Below, one piece after another: positions 34,025 to 44,431 of a stretch of 64,000 nucleotides of DNA. Source of the stretch: Tetmemena sp. SeJ-2015. Taxonomy: Eukaryota; Ciliophora; Spirotrichea; Sporadotrichida; Oxytrichidae. The stretch's first letter is position 1; every line of letters begins with the position of its first letter. Position numbers and translations under genes: made by a program. Where the stretch lies: positions 62,001-126,000 of the forward strand of contig JAJKFJ010023213.1 of NCBI GenBank assembly GCA_027382625.1, in the 5' to 3' direction. A model generated the notes under the pieces. That model was not told the origin of the DNA, did not search any database, and saw only the letters and a program-made list of their open reading frames with translations.

Positions 34025-34258
34025 TCTAATAAGGGTCGCTGCAGAACGGCATCAGCAAGCAGGACAGGATCCTGGAGGAGTTCCAGTTCCAGTGGCCCTA
34101 CGCCGACAAGCCCATGATGTTCTACCACTCCATCAGCAACATTGATTAAGGAGATTGAAGTGGCCTCGGTGGACAGCTTCCAGGGCAGGGAGAAGGACTT
34201 CATCATGCTTTCCTGCGTCAGAAGCAACGAGGCCTCCGGCATCGGCTTCCTGAACCAA
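34025..34258 (+). repeat. Duplicate UPF1 cassette (copy 3, shorter)
   Basis: Begins within the GC-rich part of MDS A at GGGTCGCTGCAG and runs through the A/C junction (same 7 bp spacer as copy 2) to the TTCCTGAAC pointer. About one base change is visible relative to copy 2. Confidence 0.9.
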
Positions 34259-34528
34259 TAAATTAAATCACTCACTCTGGAATCTCTATTGCTAAAATAT
34301 AATTAAATTAAAATATTTTATTATAATAGAAATTGATTATTTAAATTAATGAAAGCATTTCTTTATTTAATTAAGTCAGGAGAATTTATTTTATTATAAT
34401 AAAAGTACTTAATTAATTTATTTCAATAAAATTTATCATTTTAATATGAAATTTACTTTGCCCAAATATTTATTATTCTTTTAATATCATTCGCGGTCGT
34501 AATCATTATAATAGTTTGAGAATTAAAA

Positions 34529-36409
34529 ATGTCAAAGCAATTCGACTTCCAAGGAGCAAGCCATAATAACTTTGAGATAAACCAGCCCAACTTTATAATA
34601 TACAATTTGCATTTTCATATTGTTAACTACAATTCTGGAGAGTCCAACTAGAATAGCCAAGCCTCACAAGATAGTCAGCGCAGATAATGGTACCATCATA
34701 ATCCTCAAAGCTAAGATGGTTACCAGCAAAGCTCTCACGCTGAAACTGCTTCGCGTCACAACTAGGGTTCGCATTTTGGTTAAGGGGGAGGATAAGGAAA
34801 TTTCGACCACCGTGAACCTAACACAAACCTTTTTCCCAGAGATGAATTCAATCCTCAGTATTTCACCTCTCCCTGTGCTCCTTCCTCAAACTTCTCCACT
34901 TAAGGGTAGCACTATTCTGCTTAAGGCTAATAGTACAGCAGCACCTTTGATTACCTCAACACTCAACACTCTAGTAATCATAGGTAGGAGAGAGTTGTGT
35001 TTCCCGGGACTGGAGTACAGAACACATTGACAACAGAGAATGCAGGATCCAAACTTCAGAGATCAAAATTCCCATCAGGGAACGTAAGAGAGATGTACTC
35101 CCAATAAGAAGACCACTCTCAAAGACCCCTTGAAGCTATGAGGTCTGGTTCAAATCCAACTTTCGTAATTGGTCCGCCTCCCAGAAATTACGAGAGCAGT
35201 AAGAAGCCAAATCAGAACAGGCAGGAAAATGCACTTCAGGTCCCATAATAGTACAATAAAATCTGTCTGGCGGATCAAATAATGAAAGGCGCAACCCAAG
35301 TGCCTAGCTTGCGTTAATCACAGCAGTCCTATCCTAATTTCCAGGAATGGCCTGGTTCTAACGAAGATAGCTTCGTCGCCAGTGTTGTTCAGAGAAGATC
35401 TACAGATAAAGATCTGGAGTACTAGGCCCCCGCTATGCTAAAAACGCAGCAATAATTTGAGGAATGTTCTCCTAATGACCACCAACAAAGATCGAAGGGC
35501 TTGAAAGTAAGGGGTCATGAGCAGTAACTGACCTACATAACGGGCACTTAAAATACTCCATCAACTGAAAGCAAATCTTTAAAGTAGTAATAACGCTTTG
35601 AGAGACAGGTACCCTTTGTCGAAGATAAGTAACAGGATGATTAGATTTTCAAAGCTTCTAAGGAAGGTGATAGTAAATTTAATGTGAAAGGTAAATTAAT
35701 CCATTCATATGAACAAATTTATAGAAAAAGAAGAAATTTTGTATTTTATAGTAATCATCATGCCGCCGTCGGCAAAAAGCAGCCTCGCTTGCGCCAAAGC
35801 CAATCACCTGACAACGATTGTGTTCTGCTTGAGTAGCCATTACCTTCACAAAAACCAGTTCCTCCTATTAGAACAGCTCAAACGCCTCCATCTAGCGTTA
35901 ATAGTTAAAGTAACTCGACTGCGACTCCAAAGAAATTTGAATCTTTCTCATTCGAAAGAAGAGGACAGAACGAAGACCATGATGGAGACTACAACTTTGC
36001 TAGTGACTTTTACAATCATCTATATCAATACGTGAACACATTTCGCTCCACTAGCTAGAATGCATTTAAATTTTAACAAAGTAAGTGTTAAATACTTAAT
36101 TTGGATACATAACCTACTCGAGTCGAAGCAGAGAGAATGTAAAAGGTAGGCTAGCTAATCGACCTGCTAAATTTCCCACAGTTGCAGTTGTTTGATCTAT
36201 CGGAGGCCTCTGACTAAAGAGCAAGCGATGAAGGACTTGAAGAGGTCAAAATTCAGAAGGATTCCTACTCACCTTACTATGATGGTGAAGTGGGCCCTTT
36301 TATCAAGGAGAACAGTTCTACAAGATTCAATCTGACTAGTGTTCTTAAGGATGCAGATAGCATCTTCGTAGAATTGAAATCCCCTCCTTCGTAGGTTTTC
36401 TGGTGTTGA
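34529..36409 (+). pseudogene. Germline-nested Q-rich protein, copy C (C-terminal frameshift)
   Basis: No difference from copy B was seen over the first ~1.8 kb. It then has one inserted A (TTGAAATCCCC against TTGAATCCCC in copy B), a 6 bp deletion and further changes after 36330. The shifted frame ends at TGA 36407-36409, removing about 90 C-terminal residues. Homology to copy B continues to about 36660. It could be a decaying duplicate, or the insertion could be an assembly or read error. Confidence 0.7.
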
Positions 36410-37037
36410 TCCTCAACCCAGTTTACAGAGGGTACCTCAAAGTTTCCTAGAGGGTGTTATAGATAGTGGGTTGTAGCCTACGCAGTTGGTCCTTTACCTT
36501 CAAAAGCGTCTGAAAATGCTTATTGATTAAAAGAAGGCCCGAAATAAGTCTCTGGCTAGTAAGAGAAACTATGTCCAGCTACTCTCAGAATCAAAGATGC
36601 TAGCTAATGTCTGTCTACTCCATTTCAATTAGCTCGTTAGCGATATTTTCAATAAGTCATGCGTAATTATTTATTCATTGCAGTCATAGAAATATTGTGA
36701 AAAACAAATTCATTAGAATAGTCGTGCTATTATTTGAGAAGTCATAATTTTAGTATTATAAATCTAGAATCAATTTAATTAAATTTAAAAAATATTCACT
36801 CTCATTTCAAGGAGAATATACAGTTTAAAGAGTTTGTATTTCTGAGGAATTTCTAAGGTTCTTCATAATATATTTTAGAAAAGAAAGACAAATTTCACTA
36901 ATTCTCATTATAATTAAATAATTAAGACACTCCATAAGAGAAGAAAAGAAAACGAATTTTGGCCCAAAAAAATATACAATAAAATAAAGAAAGTAAGAAA
37001 AATTATTTTAAATAAATATTTTATATCATATTGTATC

Positions 37038-37493
37038 TTATCATTTTATTTTGAAAATTAGTTTGTAAGCTTGATAGAGATATTATTTTCACAAAGACTC
37101 TCTTATTTTTAAGTTTTAACTAATATTTAGGAGGCCATATTCTCGTCATTAACTTATCTCGCGTATTGTTTTCCTTGTAAATTATTATTTGAGTTAAGTC
37201 GTTTTATCAGTAGCAGAATCTAATATATATCATGGAAATCTTTTTACCTGTAGACTCCTTGAGCCTTAAATATATTTCTTAATATTATTATCAAGAGCAG
37301 CCATAAATTAATTATGGAGATAAACAAGAAGGTGATTTATATAAGGGAATTTTATAGAGAAACTGATACAGTCATCACCGATAAATGCAACTTAGAATAA
37401 ACCATATATTTTCCATTAAATTGTTCATATTATTTTGATTCTAGATATTATAATTAAATAATCAGATCTACATCATGATAAAAATATTGAGAT
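37038..37493. other. AT-rich spacer upstream of MDS B
   Basis: 456 bp with no coding-like frame, presumably eliminated sequence. Confidence 0.5.
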
Positions 37494-37711
37494 ACTCCAT
37501 CAGCAACGAAGAGATTTCTGCTTCCGGTACCTCATTCTTGAACAGGCAAGAGGCCTACAATGTTGAAGCACTGGTTACTCAGTTCTTGAAGCTGGGTCTG
37601 AAGCCGGAGCAGATCGGAATCATCACACCCTACGAGGGCCAGAAGGCGTTCATTACCAGCTACATGCAAAGGTCGGGCCAGCTCGACCCCTCGCTCTACA
37701 AGGAGATTGAA
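37494..37711 (+). CDS. UPF1: UPF1 MDS B (second in macronuclear order)
   Basis: Encodes [40 protein letters not shown] and [10 protein letters not shown], exactly the UPF1 residues missing between blocks A and C. The left pointer ACTCCATCAGCAAC (37494-37507) repeats the end of block A. The right pointer GGAGATTGAA (37702-37711) repeats the start of MDS C. It is placed about 10 kb downstream of its neighbours. Confidence 0.93.
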
Positions 37712-37720
37712 ATGTTTATC

Positions 37721-37780
37721 TTCCTGAACGATCCAAGGCGTTTGAACGTGGCGTCGCGACAAGTACTGACTCGTCATTGA
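37721..37780 (+). pseudogene. Decayed partial copy of UPF1 MDS D
   Basis: Follows MDS B after only 9 bp. The first ~36 bases match MDS D ([11 protein letters not shown]). It then has several small deletions (LTRAKYGL is lost) and a TGA. It keeps the TTCCTGAAC pointer but cannot encode the rest of UPF1. Confidence 0.85.
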
Positions 37781-38519
37781 ATATTTTAATCATTAAAATG
37801 AATTGTTGAATTATTGATTATTAATTCAATATGAATTAAGTTAAATGAAGAAACAAAGGAAAATGCTTTTATTCAATTATTTAAAGAATAATTTAAACAA
37901 AATCAAAAGCATTCTAGTTAATTGTATTAAGAAGATTAGAACTATCATTGTGAAAAATCAGTTCCTTGCAATTCTCCTAATAAATTATTTTAAAAGTCGA
38001 AACTAATTAAGATAAAGAAATAAAATGAGTAATTTTTCTTCGAGGCATAGGAGTCAACATCTTATATGAATTAATCAGAAAAGATAATCACATTGTGAAA
38101 AGAATTTTTAGAAAGTTATATAATTTTTAACTTTAAATGATTTTGTGGTGCAGTATTTTACCTAATTTATTTCTGGAATTTTTGAAATCTGAAAGAGGAA
38201 TCTCATTTTTTTAAATTATAATTGAAATATGAAGTTAGATATCACCACAATTAACAAAGTAATTTGATAGAGAAGAGACTATTTAGTTTGGACTTTTACA
38301 TATTTTCAATGTTTGTTTAAAATATTGTTTTAAAAACGCTTTTTCCTAGTTCAATTCTAATTATTTTTAACTGAAAATATAAAGATACTAGCAACATAAT
38401 TACCATTTTCCAAAAATTACTTAAAATATTTTGCTTTTTAAGCTACATAATTGGTTTGCAATTTATCTATATTTATATAATTGAGGATTTTGTTAAAGAA
38501 TTACAAATTGAATGGATCT
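37781..38519. other. AT-rich non-coding sequence
   Basis: 740 bp between UPF1 MDSs, with no gene or repeat recognised. Confidence 0.5.
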
Positions 38520-38610
38520 AAGACTCTATGGGGTCCAAACAAGGTCAAATGCTGAGAGCTAATGATAGTGATCTAAGCAATGACTAATTCATGAACATGA
38601 TGAAGGGAGC
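38520..38610 (+). CDS. UPF1: UPF1 MDS F (sixth; near C-terminus)
   Basis: Encodes DSMGSKQGQMLRANDSDLSN and DQFMNMMKGA. The left pointer AAGACTCTATGG (38520-38531) repeats 39669-39680. The right pointer ATGATGAAGGGAGC (38597-38610) repeats 39755-39768. It must be inserted between MDS E and G although it lies upstream of both. Confidence 0.85.
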
Positions 38611-38703
38611 CACCAACCAATTACAACAATATTTGCCCTAATCAATTAATAGCTAGTGGATTTTCAATATTTTTATGAATATAAATCTCATTTTTAAAGA
38701 CTA

Positions 38704-38794
38704 AGTTCTTGAAGCTGGGACTGAAGCCGGAGAAGATTGAAATCTGATTCAGAGGTCGTGATAGAAAGACCCCTCTCTCTACAAGGAAATTGAA
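38704..38794 (+). pseudogene. Decayed partial copy of UPF1 MDS B
   Basis: Two fragments match MDS B, around LKLGLKPE and SLYKEIE. The middle ~90 bases are lost and substitutions are present. It sits 10 bp before the good MDS D. Confidence 0.85.
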
Positions 38795-38804
38795 TTTGTT
38801 TATT

Positions 38805-38975
38805 TTCCTGAACGATCCAAGGCGCTTGAACGTGGCGCTCACTCGCGCCAAGTACGGACTCGTGATCTTCGGCAACGCTAAGGTACTCTCAAAGCACGAT
38901 CTCTGGAACAATCTTTTGAATGAGTTCAAGAATCAAGGATGCCTAGTCGAAGGACCAAATATCTTCAGTCTCAAG
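38805..38975 (+). CDS. UPF1: UPF1 MDS D (fourth)
   Basis: Begins with pointer TTCCTGAAC (38805-38813) and encodes [20 protein letters not shown] (helicase motif VI, Arg finger region), [20 protein letters not shown] and [11 protein letters not shown]. The right pointer TCAAG (38971-38975) joins it in frame to MDS E. Confidence 0.9.
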
Positions 38976-39263
38976 CCTTGCGTCATTAATCCAATTTGAA
39001 AATTTACAAATTAATTTAGTAAATATTGTTTTTATAAAGAAGAAATATGTTTAGACTTAATTTACTAATTCACGTTTATTTATATTGCATGTTTTTGTTT
39101 TTATTGTCCTCAGACGGCCAGTCAATAATTAATATTTATACTTTAATATATTTAATTGCTTAATCTATTAAATAGAATAATTTTTAAATCACTAAATTCT
39201 TTTATAATAATAGCCCTTTATTCTTTTTATAAAACCAATGTGGTGCTTTTTAAATAATTGTAG

Positions 39264-39680
39264 TCAAGTACAACCCGGACAAGAAAGGTTTCATTCTGAC
39301 TGAGACAGCTTTGAATAACTTCGAGAAATCATAACAAGCAGCAGCTTCTTCCTCCACTCCCAGCAGCATCCGCGATGGTAAGTGTCCCTTATTTTATCCT
39401 CCTCATATTACAACAACAACCTAATTTCTAAATATAGAGTTCGACACAAGAAGTGAACTCAGCAAAACTGAAAGCCAGATTTCGTACGGCAATCGTGTCA
39501 GCCAGTTCGGCTTCACAGACATGTTTGGCCTAAGCAAGTCAAGCCAATCCCATACACAACCCTAGAACAGCTTTAGCTCAAATAAACTCCAGTCTTCTAA
39601 TAAGCAAGCCTCCGATTCTAAAAAACACGCTCAAGGAGCACCAACTGCTAACCACTCAGTCAAGCAACAAGACTCTATGG
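39264..39680 (+). CDS. UPF1: UPF1 MDS E (fifth), with a 60 bp intron
   Basis: After the TCAAG pointer it reads KYNPDKKGFILTETALNNFE, a Gln/Ser-rich stretch, then an intron (39378-39437, GTAAGT...ATATAG), then EFDTRSELSKTESQISYGNR and VSQFGFTDMFGLSK. It ends at pointer AAGACTCTATGG. This is the low-complexity C-terminal tail typical of UPF1, with SQ motifs (ESQIS, KSSQSHTQ) of the kind phosphorylated in animal UPF1. Confidence 0.85.
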
Positions 39681-39754
39681 TCCTCTCAATTTTCATTCTA
39701 TTTGGAGTGGTTGAATTAAAAAGTGTTGCAATAAATCAAGAGGGATTTTTAATG

Positions 39755-39781
39755 ATGATGAAGGGAGCGACCAAGTAATGA
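39755..39781 (+). CDS. UPF1: UPF1 MDS G (last, stop codon)
   Basis: Pointer ATGATGAAGGGAGC, then GATKQ and TGA (39779-39781). It supplies the stop that MDS F lacks. Confidence 0.8.
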
Positions 39782-41181
39782 GAGATTGTTAACTGAGTGA
39801 GCCTTTGGGACTCACTAAGGAACAGTCTTTTATTTTGGAGGATTCCACCACCCTTCCACATATTCAGTGAGGTCTCTCTCTTTTCTCATTCCGATTAGCA
39901 GCCTTGAGTTTATCTTTTCTTTTGGCTGAATCACTTGCAGAAAAGAAATGCTCAGAGATTAGTTAACCTAACATCCGCAGAAAGCTTATTGAGACGAAAT
40001 GATTTTTACATCTATCCAGAGCACTATTGGATGCAATATTTAATTTAATTTTAAAATTATTTTTTCCCTTTATTATTCCTTAATTTTTATAGTTATAATT
40101 ATTGTTAGAGACAAATTTCTCTTTCAAATTTTCAAGATCTTAAATTTCATCCTTTAATGTTCCAAGTGGAGAATAATAGATTTAGAAAATAAGGATTTAT
40201 AGAAAAAGGGAAAGCTAGGATCAAGGATGTAAAGGATATTTAAAGTAAAACACCAATTGTCAATTTAATTTAGCTATAATTTGAGTCTCTTTTGATTTAT
40301 AATTGTAATAACATTCAATAAGATTATTGTAATTTTTCTAAATTACTTTTTATTGGATGTAAAGTTTTTCTATCTCTGACGAGATCTTCGAATCACTAAC
40401 ACAGTTGAATTTAAAAGTTAAGCAAGCAGTTAAGTGTTTCTAAGTGATTTAATTTTTAAATTTCTAAGTGAATTTGCATAATTTTATGGCTTTAAAAAAA
40501 TAATAGCACAAGTATAATTTTTCTTTCTTATCGTTTAAAGGAGGCCAAAAAATAAGAAGATGAATTTATAATTAATGAGATTAAACAGAAATTCAGAAAT
40601 TCAAACTCTGCGAAAGACTTCCTGAAATTTCGATAAATTAAATAAATATAAAAATTCCTCAGGGGCGCAAAATACAAATCAACTGCTTAATTTAAAATGG
40701 TGTCTATACTTCCTGCTCATTTTTAGAATTTCAATAACTTTTAATGTATATTTATATAGTCTCATGAACACTAGTAAATTGAAATGCTATTTATTGTATT
40801 TTTAAATTGAAGAAAAATTCAGTTCCGTAATCAAAATGTCTTAAATAACATTTAAATAGAAAGCTTGTAAGATTTAAAAAAAGAAAAGACATAAATCACA
40901 TTTCTGACCTACGAAAATAAATTGTATAGAAGATTGTCAATTATCTGAACGGAATATGAGAAATTTATATTTACCCTAATAAGAATGAATGACTCATCAT
41001 AATAAATAAAGCTTCATAAAGTTTCATAATTTAGTAAATAATTATTTATTATTATATCTATTTAATTCCCTATAAATCCTAGCTTAACAAATGTGAATAT
41101 TTTACTTTATTTCATATGGAAATATTTTCTCCAGGATAGGAGGTCAAGTTAATAATTTATAATATGAATTTATAATTTAAA
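39782..41181. other. AT-rich non-coding region
   Basis: 1.4 kb with no sustained frame in either strand and no recognisable repeat. The left part may hold the UPF1 3' UTR. Confidence 0.5.
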
Positions 41182-42192
41182 ATGACTGAGGAGTAGAAGT
41201 AACAAAACTCGGTGCACGCTAATCGTACCGAGGTGAGAGAGTAGAGCACTCTAAATGACTAGAGTAGAGTAAACACCTTCACGAACGTCCAGAATCTCAA
41301 CTTCACGGACAGTTCTAAACAGGAAAATATCACTCTCAACTTTCATATCTATATAGACTCAAAATCTATTAATGATGATATTGTGAGTGCTCAGTAGTAG
41401 CCCAATCCACAAGTGCCTTTTGGAGGCTTTCAAGGACGCTACCCTACTATCCAGGACCATAATAAACCACCCGTGTTTACAATATCCAGAGTGCCTTATC
41501 AATTCCACAGCAGTAGCAATGCTTCTAATCCACTGATGCGCACTACAAATTCTTTCATTCCATAGGCATCCCCAAGCAATGCTCAAGCTTCAGTATCCAG
41601 TCAAAAGTGCCTTAAATTTGATAAGGAGGATTGCATGTAGGATAATGAATTTGATGACTTCATGAGCCCTCCTTCTAAAGAGAAATCAATAATAGAATTT
41701 ACTGAATTTGATCTTGGTTTGTAAAATAAATCTCCATCGGATAATCAACTGAAGCCTCCAGCGATCAATGAGAGCAACATGATTTATCATCATCATCTTG
41801 ATAGTTTCTCAGCTACTGCGCTATAAACTGTCGTGAATCCTGACCACTATCCTCCCTCATCCAAATTGTTGAGCCCTTAATAAAAGGTCCTCTAATATAA
41901 AGAACGTTCGAATTAATTTTGCATTTATGCCTAATAGGAGAGACTTAAAGCAGTGCAATTCTTGCAGAGTAACAAAGAGTTATTTGAAGATATTGACTCA
42001 CTCTACGGCAAAATGTGCCAAGCATTTAATGCTGAGCCTGAAAAACTTCACGAAGGTGCAGACAACTCTATAAATGATCTCATTTAGCATCTCCAAGAAG
42101 GACCTAATGTCCAGACGACGGCTCTCAAGGGAATTTAGGATCTAATCACATGGAAAGAAGCCCTCAATAAGAATATAAGAGACTCTACTTGA
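41182..42192 (+). CDS. Q-rich protein, shorter relative of copies A-C
   Basis: An uninterrupted 336-residue frame (MTEEQKQQNSVHANRTEVRE, then ITLNFHIYIDSKS, then an N/S/P-rich stretch). The C-terminus is DIDSLYGKMCQAFNAEPEKL...LIQHLQEG...IQDLITWKEALNKN. The N-terminal F.I strand and the spacing of the C-terminal helices recall copy B (SIFVELNPLLRRF...FLEGVIDS...LYLQQRLKMLIDQ). Relationship is by eye only. No TGA until the stop, and no intron. Confidence 0.6.
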
Positions 42193-42371
42193 GAGGAGCT
42201 CAAGCTCAATACCTTCTCTATGCAAATTATATATGAACCTAATTAGCTTAGAAATTCTATATTTTGATAATTGTTAAACCATTCTAAATAAAATTTATTG
42301 GACCTTCAGCTAGTTTTAAAAAGATCTTTTGAAAATAAAAGACAACTTTATAATAAAATTTAATAGACCAA

Positions 42372-44130
42372 AATCAGGCGATTTTAATTTAGATAAGCAT
42401 CTGTATCTTAAACTTGCAAAAGCTAGATCCATGCCTATCTTCTTCTCAAACCCCAAGCAGGAAGGCTAGGAAATTTAGAACTTATAGAAATCTACCTAAA
42501 CCTGCTTAAAACGAGAGGCGACTGAGTCAACCCCATCCCATGACGTTAGCCGGAATGTTTATTAACTAGTAGTATTGAAGGTCTTGTATAGCATTAAATT
42601 TAGTGCACCCAGATACTAAACCGTTATTTCAGTTCATCATATTAGAGAAACTGGAGAAGCTAAGCCTTGGTTTGCTTGCAGGTTGGTCAAAATGAAATAC
42701 AGTCATAAAGTTTGAGGTCACCTTGTTTAAATGGGATTTTTTTCACTATTTGTTGAGTTGATTGCATGTTTAACTTACTTAAGCCCGCTCAAACTTCATA
42801 GCTATGATTCTGTTGGCCAATTAGGGTTCTGTGGTCCTATTTCTTCGTAGTTAGCAAAAATGGTAGACAGGATCATCACTGTGAGGAGTAAGAAGAAGTT
42901 TTGAGGCTTTGTTTATTAATAACTTTAAGTTTGGTTGTTATTGTTAGTGCTAGTTTATTCACAGAAAAGCCAATTTAGATTTGAATTATTGTTCAATTCT
43001 TTTAATAAAGTCTCTAGGGTTTATTATTGATTTATAGCTGTTAAAGTTCGATTTTAGGCACATTTAGGATTATAAAAGGAGAGATCCTTTTTCAAACTTG
43101 AAAATAGTTGGCCTCCCTATTATCAAAAGTTAGAGACTTTCAAGAAAATTTTATAATAAAATATTATTAAATTTTTAATAAGATTATAGAGTCAACAAGA
43201 TTAAATTTCTCAAATGTGATATCGTGAATTAAGATTTGTAAAAGAATAGACATTCTGATCACCGAAAAGATTAAATCGTAGACTGAGCAAAAGCTGGTAA
43301 AATCACTTCCCTCCATACTGAGGCTTCTAAAGGCTTTTGCTCTGACAGATTAAACTCAATCTAATGTGGACTTTAATAGCTCTCAGATTGATTTAAGTAG
43401 CAGTAAAATTTTGTTTTTTATATCAAATTAAACTTTGAAGCAAATTATTCAATTTAATTGATTTTAAAATAAAAGTAAAGTCCTTCTTCTAACATTGAGT
43501 CAGTTCATGATCATCGAGAATGTCCTCGAGCTTGTGTAAGTTCCGCGATCATTATCATCTGTCCAGCTAAATCAAAAGGAGTTTGGAAATCTTCCACCTC
43601 AACAAAAAGAGACTACGAATGACACGAGGATTAGTAAAACTGGCGCACTCTCAAGCTCTCAGGATAGTTCATTCCTCGATACTAACATGCTCATGCAAAA
43701 GGTGCGAAGGGAGTGGAGTCCTGCTCTCAGATTAATCGGCAAGAAGTAAGATAATAGGTTTTCAGCCCTCTATAAGCATTTAAAATAGTATCTAAGTAAA
43801 CTTCTTAATTACTTTCAGCTGCCTTTCTTTTCAACATCGAGAGAGAGATTTATAAGTTCGAAAGAAAAAGCAAGCTGACAGAAATCAAGATCTAAAAGCA
43901 GAACGAAAACTAGCTTATAAACTATGCGCTTAAAATCAGCAATCTTACACTAAAATATAAATAATCTCAGACTTTGGATGTGGGGATCCTTCATCAAACT
44001 CGTCTTATTAAATAAGGAGTATCACATAAATCTAAGAGATTAAGTAGCTCTCAAAGATGAAGACTCTTTGGCATTTCATAAATACCAGAACACTATTTAA
44101 CTCCTTTAAAAATATCTTGAATTATAATTT
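42372..44130 (+). CDS. Fragmented hypothetical gene (several coding-like pieces)
   Basis: Pieces with coding composition are: KHLYLKLAKARSMPIFFSNP and VISVHHIRETGEAKPWFACR (42380-42710), EKIKSQTEQKLVKSLPSILR with LLKAFALTDQTQSN (43260-43460), QFMIIENVLEL and KVRREWSPALRLIGKK (43495-43750), and FNIEREIYKFERKSKLTEIK (43830-43960). They are separated by AT-rich frame breaks, with at least one GTAAG...TTTCAG intron near 43747-43819. The family is not recognised. It could be an unassembled multi-MDS gene or a decaying one. Confidence 0.35.
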
Positions 44131-44157
44131 TTCCGTTCCTCTAAAAAAATGTGAAGC

Positions 44158-44280
44158 GCAATCATAAGCAAAAAGCGGATAGTAAGTCTTCTACTGCAAT
44201 CCAGGCCTAAGCTAGAATTGAATAACCTCAAATAGCAATCGATAATCTACAATCAATTACACTCACAGTAGAGCAGATTC
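44158..44280 (+). repeat. Degenerate copy of an MDS from the 51.5-55.8 kb coiled-coil gene
   Basis: Clearly alignable to 54588-54710 (shared words AATGTGAAGC, AAGTCTTC and ACTGCAATCCAGG), with about 25% differences. This looks like an old, decayed duplicate MDS. Confidence 0.75.
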
Positions 44281-44431
44281 AAAATAATTTCAATTAAAAC
44301 AGACGAAGTGGAAATTATTAAATCAAGAAAGTATAGCCAGACTTTTATAACATATTTTATTATTTTTAAGGATTCAAATTAAATTCTTAAAGAACAAAAA
44401 ATTAATGCTTATTTTCAATATTTATTTTAGA

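Larger units (their letters stand above)
31300..37037. repeat. ~3.1 kb tandem duplication (31041-33950 and 34144-37037)
   Basis: The two blocks are co-linear and almost identical, including AT-rich spacers, the Q-rich gene and part of the UPF1 cassette. Differences concentrate in the last ~700 bp. Confidence 0.85.

Noticed and set aside
28002..37493. Transposon explaining the nested Q-rich genes
   Set aside because: No transposase, integrase, reverse transcriptase or terminal inverted repeat was recognised in or around the copies.
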